Below the pieces are notes generated by a model. That model was not told where the DNA came from. It ran no database searches and worked only from the letters and a program-made list of their open reading frames with translations. From the NCBI GenBank assembly GCA_036386415.1, contig DASVVT010000010.1:1-64000 (forward strand): a stretch of 64,000 nt of DNA. Reading direction: 5' to 3'. This DNA comes from DASVVT01 sp036386415 (GTDB lineage: Bacteria; Acidobacteriota; Blastocatellia; Pyrinomonadales; Pyrinomonadaceae). The first letter of the stretch is position 1; every line of letters starts with the position of its first letter. A program made the position numbers and the translations under genes. Positions 1 to 9,404 of this stretch are shown here, piece by piece.

Positions 1-325
1 TGCCGCACGCCTCGTCCTCGCAGGTGGGGCATTCACCCCACCCTTGACCAAAGGGATGCTGCGCCCCTTTGGAAACCCAAGCGCGAAGACTGATTCATCC
101 CCACCGCAAGCGGATGGGGCACTCTCAGGTTCTTCGTAGAGAGAAAACGCCTTCCCTAGAGCACTGCGCAGAGAGGCACACTATATGTTGGAGTCGCCGG
201 AAATGTCAAACTATAACTTTAGGTGAGCAGGGTTTACTCGATGTCAGGCACGAATTTAAGAGAATGGTTCCGGGCATCGCCCAAGCGAAGCGTAATGAGA
301 CAACCAAGGGAGAGCCAAAAAAGTT

Positions 326-366
326 GGCGAGTCCTCGAAACTCGACGGCATCTACGAGGACTCGCC
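326..366 (-). terminator. Intrinsic terminator downstream of the M36 peptidase gene
   Basis: A perfect 12-bp inverted repeat, GGCGAGTCCTCG (326-337) and CGAGGACTCGCC (355-366), has a 17-nt loop. Read on the minus strand it is followed by AAC and six T (plus positions 315-325). It starts about 40 nt after the stop of the M36 gene, so it fits a rho-independent terminator. The rest of 1-406 shows no gene I can support; the two short plus-strand open frames there have no recognisable features. Confidence 0.7.
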
Positions 367-406
367 CTGGATGGCGCGGGCAAAACCTATGCCCGCTCCT
401 ACATTT

Positions 407-3400
407 TTAATTCAAAACCGTGGTCACGGCCCCGGCGGTCGGCGGTGAAACCGTAAGCACACCGGAGAATTCAGCCTGATTGGTAATCGCCGTTCCGAGA
501 GCGGTCGTTAAAGGCACGCGCACGGTCAGCTTGACCGTCCCCGTGCCGACAGGCACGGTGCCCAGATTCCAGGTCACTTTTCGCGTGGCCGCGTTATAGG
601 TTCCGCCTCCGGTCGCCGAAACGAAGTTCACGTTGGTCGGAAGAATGTCCGTGATCTTCGCCCCTTCGGATGGAGCCGGCCCGGCATTGTTGTATTTGAT
701 CTCATAGGTGATGAGGCCGCCCGGCAGCACTGTCGCCGGAGCAGTCATCGTGAGAATCACAATGGGGTCGGCAGCGAGGCTGACGTTGCCGCTGCTGCCG
801 AAGACCTGAAACTCTGCGGCGCGGACGTTGTCATCCTGAGCCGAACCTGATTTGCAATCGGAGTTGTTAAGCGGATCGTCGTCTTGATCACCCTGGAACT
901 TAGGCCCTCCCGTGCACTGGTTGGTGACCACGCGCAGTTGAACGTGTGTCGCCTGTGTGGACGGCACGTTAAATGATCTGATTATCAGATCAGGCGCGAC
1001 CGGGCGCGGGTTAGTGCCCGGAAAGGCGTCGGCTGGGCTTGTAAAAATCTTAGTGAAGCCTAGCGGCGGGGCACTACAGTTCAGATTTGCCACGGTCGCG
1101 CTGCAAGCGTAGACCTCGAATTGGCGCAACGCCGAGAAGCGACTTTGACCTCCCGGATCGTTTGGATCGCCCGAATCAGCCCCGCGCAGCATCGCGCTGA
1201 CCTGAACGCGGTTGATCGTCTTGACGCCGCCGCCACCAAGTTTGACTGTCACCTGCTTACCGGCGACAGGACTGCCGAGAGATGCCCAGTTCGTGTTCTC
1301 CGTATCGTCAATCAGGTTTATCTCGTTAGCGCCATCTCCGCTGGCGGTAGCGCCATTCGTCTTCGATGCGAAGTTCGTCGGTATGTGGATGTAGTAGGTC
1401 GTGACCTGATTGGCCGCGAGCGTGAGCGTGAAACGAAGCTCTCCGAATCCGGGCCCCTGCGCGATGAAGTCATACGTGCCGGGGACGAACTTCACCAGGT
1501 TGGAAAGCGGGGTCGCACTGTCTGTGTCGGCAATTGGCGTGGCACGCGCCTCGTATTTGCCGACGTAAATCTTCACCTTGACGGCAGCGTGTCCCTCGAC
1601 GGCGACAGCTCTAAAGGTAATCCTCGCTTCGTTCGTCTCCACTTTAGATTCGAAGTTCGGCTTCGGATCGGTATCGTCGGAGTCAATACTTGAAGCGAAC
1701 TGCCCCATTCCGCGCTTGGCAAAGGCTCTCCAGAGCTCTTTCTGATTGGCTCCGCCAAAACGCATTACATCAGCCGCCAGGTAAGCATCGCGGGCATCCA
1801 GCATGCTCACGCCGGGCGGCATCAGCAGCCAGGCGTCGTAGACGATCTGAATCCAGCGACGATTGCCAGGGCACTGATCGGCAGGAAGTATGCCGTCGGC
1901 GCACCGTTTTTGCAGCGTGGCATTGCTGTATGGGAAAGACGCGTTGTACTTGTCGATCAGGTTTTGCCTGATGTCGAAGTTTGCGCTATCCCAGATTTCG
2001 GCATCGGAGTGCACCTCTGGCCCACCCACGTCATAGCCGACATCGCTATAGTTCAAGGGATTCGCGCTCATGTTGTAGTTGCGAATGCCCTCATTCTTAT
2101 CGCCCGTGACGTAAGCGCCGACGGCGAAAGGACTCTCGCCGCCAGTCGGCACGAACTTGTATTCGTTCAGATACTCAACCGCATTCAAGTCAGACCAGCT
2201 TTCTCCCATCGAGCCAGCCTGGTGACCCGACAGGCCCGAGTCTGGCCCCCCGACCATGCGATTGGAGATAGCGTGCGTGTACTCGTGACCGATCACTGAC
2301 CCGTCAAAGTCGCCGTCAACGCATGGCGGGTAAAAGCCCGCCGCAATCGGCTGCCAGAGATACATGTTCGAGATGCCGGGAATGCCGTCGTTTAAACTGA
2401 TCTGGTTCGCGTTATCACGACCGAGATAACTCGGCGCGCCGCCATCGACGGCACCGGCCTGAACGTTTCCAAACTCCGGGTCGAATTCGCGCCCGAGCGG
2501 GTAAGGTCCTGGCGCGCCGTTGCCGAAGTTGTTGTTCTGTAGATTGAAGTTCTGTTCGGTGAACCCGAGGAAGTACGACCAGTCGTGCATCCGGTTGTGT
2601 AAGGAGAAGAGGTTGACCGTCGCCGCGTCAACGTCGTTGCGATCTCCGGCAGCGACCAGCGCGGTCGGCGAGCATTTCATATTCTTCCAGACGTTCTTCC
2701 ACGGGAAGTTGTAATTACGATTCGGATCGACAGGAGCGTACTGATCGGCTGGCGTCAGCGGGCTGAGCCATGCCTCGGCAGTTTGCGCCTGGTTGCCCCT
2801 CGTCGTGAAGGTCGGACTGTTGGCGCGCGTGTCATAATCCCAGGGCGCACGCGCGGCCAGGTTTCTTAATTCAAACTGGCAGCCGGGAACGTTCACTCCA
2901 TTAATCTTGGACTCCCAGCAGGCCAGGATGCGTGTGTCCGTGTTGGCGAGTGTCAGAAGCGGATTCGCCTTGAAGAATTTCCATTTCGGAGGATACGGGA
3001 CGCTCGCGGTCGCCGTATCGTTGGTCGTGAACGTGCCGACGTAGTTATAAGGCGGCTCGTGCGGCACCGTTGGTGGCTCAAAAGGGCATACCTGAACTTT
3101 GTAGATGCCCGGCGTGATGACCACCGGAGCGTAATGGATCGCCTCCGGGCTCGTCCCCGTATCGGCTGAAGCGACCAGCATGTTGGACGGATCGAAGAGC
3201 TTGAGCACGATGTCATTGGTGATGATGGCCGCCGTGGCGAGCACATCGATGGTCTGCGTGCCTGCGGGCACATTGAAAGGATGCATCGGGCCGCAAGCGG
3301 GAGGAAGCGGATCCTCCTGATAAGCCCCTGTGAATGTCTCCGTCATCGGCACGGGCATGGGCGCAGCAGGAGGCGGCAGTCCTGCCGCGAGTTGATAGAC

Positions 3401-4315
3401 GCGATTCTGACGAAAGAGCACCTGCCCCGTCTGCGCATCTACAAAATGCGTGTAGGCGTTTGCGTCCCCACCCTTCACGTCGAGGACAATCGTCTCGTAA
3501 GCCGGGCGGATGCCGTTCGTCGTCGGGAAGGCGACGAGGCGCGCACGCTGCGGGTGCGAGAACCCTGCGACATCAAAGAGCGTCCAACCGTTATCCGTGC
3601 GAAATTTCGTGATGTCCGTTGGCAGCACGACGCGCCCCACGTCCGCCGCCGCCTTGCGCCAGGCATTGGCCGGAGAAAGAGAGACGCCCGTCGGAGCCAG
3701 TGGAGTCTCCTCCGACCCACCCTTCACTTCCGCCGCCTCTAAAGCTGCCTGATCCGCCTGGGCGGTCAGAGTGGCCGCATCGTCGCCGACGATGGAAGAG
3801 GAGACGTAAGCGACTTTACCATTAGTGATGCCGACGGTGACCATGCCGTCCTGCGCCGCCGCCAAATTGCCGAAGCGCTGGCGAAAGATCACAGCGTGGC
3901 CGTCGCTTCTCGCCATCCGTGAGTCGTTCAAAAGCTCAAGCCTTGTGACCGACTGGTCGGAGAGACGAAAGAGAGCGCGATTGGCTCGAATCCAATTGCG
4001 CGCTGCCGTGACCGCGTCGCCCGAAAGTCCTGTCGCGAGAAAGCCGCCATGCTTGATCAGCGAATGCGGCGTCCCGAAACGATTCCAGCGCGCCTCCGCG
4101 CCGAGATTGGAAACGATTGCCAGTTGCGCCGACGTAGGCGCGATTTTCCCCACACGCGCGTCGAAGTCAGCCGGTTTGTCGTGGACATCCAGAATTTTCG
4201 CCTGACCGAAGGCACGGCCAGGCTGCAAGAGCGCGAGCGCGGTGAGCAGGAAAATGATGGCGACCTGCCACCCGGATTTTCCCGCCCCTGCCAGATACCT
4301 GAAATTCTTTAACAT
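407..4315 (-). CDS. Secreted M36 (fungalysin) metallopeptidase with PPC and DUF11 domains
   Basis: Zinc-dependent extracellular endopeptidase. The start ATG has AGGAGAG about 7 nt upstream and is followed by a signal peptide (hydrophobic 18-32, AFGQA cleavage-like site near 38). A fungalysin/thermolysin-type propeptide region lies at about 50-260. The zinc motif HEYTH is at 677-681, and the downstream GESWSD supplies the likely third ligand, as in family M36. A PPC-like beta domain (about 320-420) is inserted between propeptide and catalytic part. After the catalytic domain come a Ca/galactose-binding-like region (about 1000-1170) and a DUF11-type repeat (about 1195-1300) that ends the protein. 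At 1302 residues it is about twice the size of fungal fungalysins because of the added domains. Secretion and proteolysis are family knowledge; the substrate is unknown. The gene stands alone, with a terminator after the stop and an operator-like element 232-258 nt upstream. Confidence 0.9.
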   Translation of the reverse strand: MLKNFRYLAGAGKSGWQVAIIFLLTALALLQPGRAFGQAKILDVHDKPADFDARVGKIAPTSAQLAIVSNLGAEARWNRFGTPHSLIKHGGFLATGLSGDAVTAARNWIRANRALFRLSDQSVTRLELLNDSRMARSDGHAVIFRQRFGNLAAAQDGMVTVGITNGKVAYVSSSIVGDDAATLTAQADQAALEAAEVKGGSEETPLAPTGVSLSPANAWRKAAADVGRVVLPTDITKFRTDNGWTLFDVAGFSHPQRARLVAFPTTNGIRPAYETIVLDVKGGDANAYTHFVDAQTGQVLFRQNRVYQLAAGLPPPAAPMPVPMTETFTGAYQEDPLPPACGPMHPFNVPAGTQTIDVLATAAIITNDIVLKLFDPSNMLVASADTGTSPEAIHYAPVVITPGIYKVQVCPFEPPTVPHEPPYNYVGTFTTNDTATASVPYPPKWKFFKANPLLTLANTDTRILACWESKINGVNVPGCQFELRNLAARAPWDYDTRANSPTFTTRGNQAQTAEAWLSPLTPADQYAPVDPNRNYNFPWKNVWKNMKCSPTALVAAGDRNDVDAATVNLFSLHNRMHDWSYFLGFTEQNFNLQNNNFGNGAPGPYPLGREFDPEFGNVQAGAVDGGAPSYLGRDNANQISLNDGIPGISNMYLWQPIAAGFYPPCVDGDFDGSVIGHEYTHAISNRMVGGPDSGLSGHQAGSMGESWSDLNAVEYLNEYKFVPTGGESPFAVGAYVTGDKNEGIRNYNMSANPLNYSDVGYDVGGPEVHSDAEIWDSANFDIRQNLIDKYNASFPYSNATLQKRCADGILPADQCPGNRRWIQIVYDAWLLMPPGVSMLDARDAYLAADVMRFGGANQKELWRAFAKRGMGQFASSIDSDDTDPKPNFESKVETNEARITFRAVAVEGHAAVKVKIYVGKYEARATPIADTDSATPLSNLVKFVPGTYDFIAQGPGFGELRFTLTLAANQVTTYYIHIPTNFASKTNGATASGDGANEINLIDDTENTNWASLGSPVAGKQVTVKLGGGGVKTINRVQVSAMLRGADSGDPNDPGGQSRFSALRQFEVYACSATVANLNCSAPPLGFTKIFTSPADAFPGTNPRPVAPDLIIRSFNVPSTQATHVQLRVVTNQCTGGPKFQGDQDDDPLNNSDCKSGSAQDDNVRAAEFQVFGSSGNVSLAADPIVILTMTAPATVLPGGLITYEIKYNNAGPAPSEGAKITDILPTNVNFVSATGGGTYNAATRKVTWNLGTVPVGTGTVKLTVRVPLTTALGTAITNQAEFSGVLTVSPPTAGAVTTVLN

Positions 4316-4415
4316 CTTACTCTCCTTTGTCTATCTTGGCGGCTGCCCGCGCCGGAGCACGGTAGTTTGAGCGCCTTCTTCACACACGTTTATAAACTTG
4401 AGGGTATTGGTGTAC

Positions 4416-4498
4416 GTCGCCTGTGGCGACACTAATGGCATTCGAAGGTTCTCCTTCAAGGTCGCGGCTTAAGCTGTCTTAAAGGCACTTTAGCCGCT
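4416..4498 (-). other. Structured 5' leader of the M36 gene
   Basis: Three short inverted repeats lie between the predicted promoter and the start codon: GCGGCT/AGCCGC (outer ends near 4464 and 4498), GAAGG/CCTTC (4445-4459) and GTCGCC-TGT-GGCGAC (4416-4430). They could fold in the 5' leader RNA. I do not recognise a known riboswitch consensus. Confidence 0.35.
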
Positions 4499-4530
4499 CT
4501 TCATCACGGTTCTTCAGAAGTAACACGCAC

Positions 4531-4573
4531 AGGATAGCCGCCAGGGTTGAGGAATACTTGAGAAGTTCTTGAG
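4531..4573 (-). promoter_or_regulatory. Activator-type promoter: triple 11-bp direct repeat plus -10 (M36 gene)
   Basis: On the minus strand, CTCAA half-sites start every 11 bp (plus 4569-4573, 4558-4562, 4547-4551). The last is followed by CCC, 7 nt and then TATCCT (plus 4531-4536), a good -10. No -35 is present; its place is taken by the repeats. The same arrangement, with the same 7-nt gap, lies upstream of the gene at 5033-8698. Direct repeats at 11-bp spacing are typical of PhoB/OmpR-family binding sites. The regulator itself is not identified. Confidence 0.6.
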
Positions 4574-4648
4574 CGCTTTCATGTAAATCAGGTCTACTGA
4601 TCTCATCATAAACCACAGCAACCGGCGTTATTCTGGATATTTAAGAGA

Positions 4649-4835
4649 GAACTCTCGGAACTAGCCAGAGAGTTCTGAAGTTTATCCTCAGAGGGCTAAA
4701 CTCTATTCTTAGAGCTCTAACTTTCACCTGGAGAACTCCAAGCTTTGCAGCGAGAACTCTACCTTTCGCCCGATGAGTTCTACCTTCTGCTAGGAGCACT
4801 CTACCTTTCTCGCCCGAAGAGCTCTCACTTCTGCT
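4649..4835. repeat. Array of about nine degenerate 21-bp tandem units
   Basis: Units start at 4649, 4670, 4691, 4712, 4733, 4754, 4775, 4796 and 4819. All but one are exactly 21 bp. Each begins GAactCT, GAGttCT or GAGCTCT and tends to contain aCCTTtc in the middle. The array sits in the 717-bp gap between the M36 gene and the next gene. Because 21 is a multiple of three, the minus strand stays open through the array with a heptapeptide periodicity, but I see no start site or codon signature that makes it a gene. Confidence 0.75.
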
Positions 4836-4953
4836 TTTATGGCGGTCTGCAATTATTTTGCGTACCGCCTGCTTAAACAAGTCGGGTCTGCATACCGTCA
4901 CAACTCGCATTCGCTTAAGCAGATGGTACTGACCCGAAACCTTCAATTGTTAG

Positions 4954-4991
4954 AGCGGGAGGGCGCTGCGCTGCCAGCGCACCCTCCCGCT
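4954..4991 (-). terminator. GC-rich hairpin after the BNR/PKD protein gene
   Basis: The arms AGCGGGAGGGCGCTG (4954-4968) and CAGCGCACCCTCCCGCT (4975-4991) pair along their whole length with one or two bulged bases. The hairpin begins about 40 nt downstream of the stop at 5033. No clear U-tract follows, so this may be a processing or stabilising hairpin rather than a classical intrinsic terminator. Confidence 0.5.
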
Positions 4992-5032
4992 ATTCTGTCC
5001 AGAAGCTTCCGTCCTTGGCTGAGCGAGAGTTA

Positions 5033-8000
5033 CTACTGCGGATTGACCTTCAAGACCGCCGCAGTTGACTTCCCGTTCATTGTCGCCTTGATGGTCGGCG
5101 TCTTCTGCACAGTCACCCTCTTAGTCCGAATGATAAACTGCTTGTTCTTTGTTCCCGCCGCGACCGTGACGCTCTGTACCGCCAGTTCAGCCACAGCCGG
5201 ATTTGTGGATAACAGATTCACCACCACGCCTCCTTCCGGCGCACGGCATTGCAGGCTCACCGTGCCGACGGCACTGTTGCCTCCCGTGACCGGGTTCGGC
5301 GACAGGGTCAACTGCCCGATGTTACCCGGCCTGATCGCGAGCGGCTTCGCGATGTTGACCGTGCCGAGGGTCGCAGTAATATTCACGCTCTGATTGCTCG
5401 TCACCCACTTGGTTCTGACCGGGAAGGTGACGCTCGTCGCCCCGGCTGGGACACGAACGCCCGTCGGCACTGTAGCCAAGTCTGTATTGCTGCTGGAGAG
5501 CATCACGACCTTGCCGCCCGAAGGAGCCGGAGCGTTTAAGGTGACTGTACCGCGAGAGCCCTGGTCGCAGCCGCCGTAGACGGTCACCGGAACCAGCGCG
5601 AATGAAGAGAGCGCTAAGTCCTTCACCTCAATCACTACGCTTGCCACGTTGGCACTCACCTTATTACGCGAGTCTTTGACACGAAGCGTCGCAAAGTAAT
5701 TGCCGGAGTTCGTGTACGTGTGCGCGATCGTCGGGCCGGATTGCGTGACAGGCGATGAGCCATCGCCGAAATCAAACGTGTAAGAGGCGATGGTATCCGC
5801 CGGCGCGTCCGTGTCCGGGTCGCTTGAGCCGGAGCCACTGAATTGGACTTGCAGCGGCGCAACTCCAGAAGCCGGAGTCGCCGTCAGTGCTGCCGTCGGC
5901 GCAGTGTTTGGACGGCAAAGCTCGTTGACCCCCAACGCGTAGCTTTCGGTAAAGACCAGACTGTCGGGCATCTGGTCAAAGAGCGCGGTAGCACCGCGAC
6001 CGACGGTGGCGCCGGGATCGGTGCTCTGCGACACACCGGACACAAAGCTGATGGTGTCGCCGGGGCTCAGGCCAAGGTCGCTCGCTTTGACCACGATGAC
6101 GACCTTGTTGTAGGGCGGCAAATAACTGCTGCTCGCCTCGGCAGGCTTCTGGGTTCCGGGCTGCACAAAGCGCCCGTCAACTCCACCGGCGTTGTTGGCA
6201 CCGGGAGTATACGACTCGAAAACGGGTGTTGTCGGGTCTGACGGATTCCACGCCATGTGCACGCCCTTGTAGGTCGCGTTGCCATTAATCTGCATCGCGA
6301 CATACCAGGCCGAGCCCGTCGGCTGCTGAGCCTGCCCCAGATCGGTGTTGATGGTGAAAACCAGTTTGGGTACGCCGTCGGTGACATAAGGCTGTGCAAC
6401 CTGTAAGGAAAGCAGGTCTGATCCTGGCGGAGCCGGGGTGTTCACAATGCCCAGCGCAGCGCTGGTGTCGCCCGCAGGGTCGGTTAGTTTCGTGAGCCCA
6501 GGGATCAGGCACGCAGTTTCCGTAGGACCAGCGCCGACCGGGAACTCGAGACAATTCGTCCCTTCGCCTTCGGCATTGACTGCCGTAACTTTATAGAAGT
6601 AATTTTTGCTCGGATCAGCCGTCGTGTCATCATACGTTGTCTTGTCAGGCCCGACACTCGCCAGGGGCGCGCCGTAGGGCACTGCCGGGTTAACATCTTC
6701 ACGCCGGTAGATGTTGTAGCCCGTGATCTCAGAGCCTCCGTTGTCGGGCTCCGACCAGGCTACATGAACGACTCCTGCGCCGTCTCTAGCGACGCTATCA
6801 ACGCGCGGCGCTGCCGGTTTGGTCGGCTCCGCCGGATTCGGGTCGTTGGCGGCGAACATGCGGCGGCCTCCCGACTGGCGTGTGATCACGGCCTTGGAGC
6901 TGCGCGAGGTGTTATAAGGCGGGTTATTGGCGGCGGTCGCCGCCGTGCAGGCCGGAGCCACACAGCCGTCCGCATAACCGATATACACGCGCCCCTCTTT
7001 ATCTACGGTCGCATCGTTGAAGTCGAGCAGGTTGCGATCCGCGCCGCAGGTCGTTCCGGCACGGCAGATGGAACCGATCTGGACTGGATCGGTTGGCGTC
7101 GCGTCAACAGTCATCCAGCTAGCTCCGCCATCATAGGTCGTAGCGATATACAGGTGCCAGATACCCTTAAAGGTAGCCGCATCGTTAGGGTTTCCAACAG
7201 CGGGCGTGCCGATAAAGCCGACCGCGGCGCGGTTAGGATCACCGGCGACGGCCACCGGGAAGACAGAATGCTTAATATCGTATGGCGCGCCGATGTCCAC
7301 GGGCGTGCCCCAGGTCTCTCCTTTGTCATGCGACACCACGGCTTTGGCGTGACCGTCGCCGTCGGTGTAGCCGACGTAGAGCGTGCCGTCAGATGCGATG
7401 GCGAGTGACGGGTCCTCACCGCTGGAGCTGGTGCCATCTATTTCCCGCACTTCCCAGGTAATGCCGTTGTCCTCTGAAACCGCTAGGCCCTGATATTCGC
7501 GGTCTATGGGTATGCCGCCGCATCCCTTGTTCGGCACATAAGCCGTGCCGTCGGGCGCGACCTTGATATGCCCGTGTAATCCGCTGCAATCCGCCGCCGA
7601 ATAGATCGGCACGGCAGGCCCGAAGGTGACTCCACCGTCCACGCTCAACGCGCAGTTGGCATCCGCCACATCCTGCGCGCAGTAATAAACGGCGTTCTGA
7701 TAGCTCGGGGTCACAGGGAGACCGGGCGCGAAATGGCCTCCGCCGAGGGTCTGATGGTCAACGCCAGAGTTAATGCCCGCGCCCTGTGTTGGGCTGTAGT
7801 TCGCGCCATCGTCATCCGTCAGGTCTGTGGTTGACTGTTTCGTTCCGCCCTCTAGCTGCGAGACGAGCGTGCGGCCTGTCTCGCGGTCTGTATAGAGGAT
7901 CGGGTCGCCGAGCGCGCGCGGCGTCGAGGCGAGCGGGAGAAATGTCTTCGTCCAGGTCACGTTGGCGGGCGAAGCGCAGTCGTCAAACCTGACGCGCAAC

Positions 8001-8698
8001 GCGTCGGCACTGAAGCCGCCATAAAACATGATGTTGCCGCTCAGCCAATTTGAGCCGATAGAGGGCTCACCGAAGTCGTCGCCGACGCCTTCAGGAGACA
8101 GAAACGTCTGGAAGCGCGGGGCGATCCCGCTGGCGGGCGGTGGCGGCGGCGGGGTCACAGGTTTTTCAATGAAGCGAATCGTGGCGTTGAAAGACTGCCC
8201 CGCCGGGGCGAAAGGGGCGACTCTCACCGTGTAGGAATTGACCCCCGACTCCGGCTCGAAAACGGCGATTTCCGGGTCTGCCGAGGTCGCAGCATCTTTA
8301 ATAACTGCCGCGCCTTTTAAAATGTAGAGATCGAAGTCGGCCTGCGCGACCGGCCACGAGACGGTCACCTCTATTTGGTGCGTGTCTAAAAAGGCCTGCG
8401 TCGCGCCGGTGGCATCAACGGTCAGCGCATAGTCGTCGCAGGGAGTCTCATCAGTACAGTCGGGCTGAGTGTTGCCGGGAATATTTGAAGTCACGTTAGG
8501 CGTAAAAAACGGCCCCGCCGTATAGGTCAGCGTCCCGCTCGCCAGGGTGAGCGTGCCGCTCGACGGCGTGGCAGCCTCGCTTGGAATAGTTGCCCAAAGT
8601 AAAGCGGCTGCCATGCAGAGCACAGCAGCCGTGACGATTTTTGTCCGTAAGCTTATTGAATTTACGAGTGTCGGTAGTAATTTATGCAGCGCGAACAT
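5033..8698 (-). CDS. Secreted BNR/sialidase-like repeat protein with Fn3 and PKD domains
   Basis: A 1221-residue exported protein of uncertain activity. The start ATG has GAAGGAGAG about 10 nt upstream. An N-terminal hydrophobic segment (about 22-42) ends in a cleavage-like SEAATPSS. A PPC-like beta domain covers about 60-170. From about 195 to 615 there are BNR/Asp-box-like units (SVDGG, SEDNGITW, SHDKGETW, YDGGASW), which form a beta-propeller in sialidases and related photosystem-stability factors. A fibronectin type III domain follows at about 625-720 (WSEPDNGGSEITGYNIYR), then a less clear domain, a PKD domain at about 930-1017 (FDFGDGSSPV) and two related beta repeats at about 1033-1221. 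No sialidase catalytic set is evident, so an adhesive or scaffold role is as likely as hydrolysis. Confidence 0.8.
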   Translation of the reverse strand: MFALHKLLPTLVNSISLRTKIVTAAVLCMAAALLWATIPSEAATPSSGTLTLASGTLTYTAGPFFTPNVTSNIPGNTQPDCTDETPCDDYALTVDATGATQAFLDTHQIEVTVSWPVAQADFDLYILKGAAVIKDAATSADPEIAVFEPESGVNSYTVRVAPFAPAGQSFNATIRFIEKPVTPPPPPPASGIAPRFQTFLSPEGVGDDFGEPSIGSNWLSGNIMFYGGFSADALRVRFDDCASPANVTWTKTFLPLASTPRALGDPILYTDRETGRTLVSQLEGGTKQSTTDLTDDDGANYSPTQGAGINSGVDHQTLGGGHFAPGLPVTPSYQNAVYYCAQDVADANCALSVDGGVTFGPAVPIYSAADCSGLHGHIKVAPDGTAYVPNKGCGGIPIDREYQGLAVSEDNGITWEVREIDGTSSSGEDPSLAIASDGTLYVGYTDGDGHAKAVVSHDKGETWGTPVDIGAPYDIKHSVFPVAVAGDPNRAAVGFIGTPAVGNPNDAATFKGIWHLYIATTYDGGASWMTVDATPTDPVQIGSICRAGTTCGADRNLLDFNDATVDKEGRVYIGYADGCVAPACTAATAANNPPYNTSRSSKAVITRQSGGRRMFAANDPNPAEPTKPAAPRVDSVARDGAGVVHVAWSEPDNGGSEITGYNIYRREDVNPAVPYGAPLASVGPDKTTYDDTTADPSKNYFYKVTAVNAEGEGTNCLEFPVGAGPTETACLIPGLTKLTDPAGDTSAALGIVNTPAPPGSDLLSLQVAQPYVTDGVPKLVFTINTDLGQAQQPTGSAWYVAMQINGNATYKGVHMAWNPSDPTTPVFESYTPGANNAGGVDGRFVQPGTQKPAEASSSYLPPYNKVVIVVKASDLGLSPGDTISFVSGVSQSTDPGATVGRGATALFDQMPDSLVFTESYALGVNELCRPNTAPTAALTATPASGVAPLQVQFSGSGSSDPDTDAPADTIASYTFDFGDGSSPVTQSGPTIAHTYTNSGNYFATLRVKDSRNKVSANVASVVIEVKDLALSSFALVPVTVYGGCDQGSRGTVTLNAPAPSGGKVVMLSSSNTDLATVPTGVRVPAGATSVTFPVRTKWVTSNQSVNITATLGTVNIAKPLAIRPGNIGQLTLSPNPVTGGNSAVGTVSLQCRAPEGGVVVNLLSTNPAVAELAVQSVTVAAGTKNKQFIIRTKRVTVQKTPTIKATMNGKSTAAVLKVNPQ

Positions 8699-8807
8699 TA
8701 TTTGATCTCTCCTTCGGAAAGTCTAAGTTACTATTTGTAATGTCGGCCTGGTTAGCTTTAACGCGGCCAGACTCAATTCGGTGCGGTTTCTGCGAGACAA
8801 CGCGAGC

Positions 8808-8850
8808 ATGATACTTATCGGGGTTGAGTAATTCTTGAGCAATTCTTGAG
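8808..8850 (-). promoter_or_regulatory. Activator-type promoter: triple 11-bp direct repeat plus -10 (BNR/PKD gene)
   Basis: On the minus strand, CTCAAGAATTG, CTCAAGAATTA and CTCAACCC follow one another at 11-bp spacing (plus 8850 down to 8821). Seven nt later comes TATCAT (plus 8808-8813). Half-site spacing, the trailing CCC and the gap to the -10 match the element upstream of the M36 gene. The predicted 5' leader is about 100 nt. Confidence 0.65.
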
Positions 8851-9226
8851 ATCATCCTCAGCGATCAGACTGGCCGCCCTGAAGCAAAGCACAGCAGCCA
8901 GGATTATTGCCGTCGATAAAGCTGTTAAATTTCGTTTGTGCTTGTCTGTCCCGTTCATAGGCGAGCTGGGGCAAGCTTTGGAACGGGAGCTATATGTTTA
9001 TGAATGTGCCTCTCCAAGAGGCAGTCAACGGCAAACGGTTTTCGCGGCCTCGCGCCTACTGAGCGGTAAGGGGGACGCTAACGAGACGCACCGTTGCCAG
9101 TGTCGGGAAACAGTCAAAAAAATGTTGGGGGGAATTTTTCTGTCGGGGTGTGGCGCAAGAATAGATATACCGCCCCGTTTTGTCAATGACTTTCCTTTAA
9201 CGGTAGCGTCTTGGTGTGATTAAGTG

Positions 9227-9323
9227 CTCTGTGCGCCCTCTGCGTCCTCTGTGTCTCTGTGGTGAATCTAGTTTAAGCCAGACTCACCACCGCAGACACT
9301 GAGAACACGGAGATGGCACAGAG
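9227..9323. repeat. Fold-back repeat element, CACAGAG word family
   Basis: The left arm (9227-9265) and right arm (9284-9323) are imperfect reverse complements built from CACAGAG-, GACGCAG- and GGGCGCA-like words. The element lies 3' of the gene at 9405. The remaining part of the 8699-9404 gap holds the promoter of the preceding gene and no gene I can support. Confidence 0.75.
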
Positions 9324-9404
9324 AAAAGATGAAACTCGGGAGACTACTCCATTAACATAAGGGGCGCTCGCTCGTCAGCTCTGGTCAAGCGCAAGGAAAA
9401 GCTG

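Noticed and set aside
69..456. Short plus-strand genes at the left edge
   Set aside because: No Shine-Dalgarno site, no hydrophobic or conserved pattern; the region contains a terminator of the minus-strand gene.
8846..9223. 125-codon plus-strand frame in the gap between two secreted/membrane genes
   Set aside because: It begins near the operator region, has no ribosome-binding site, no recognised motif and atypical composition.
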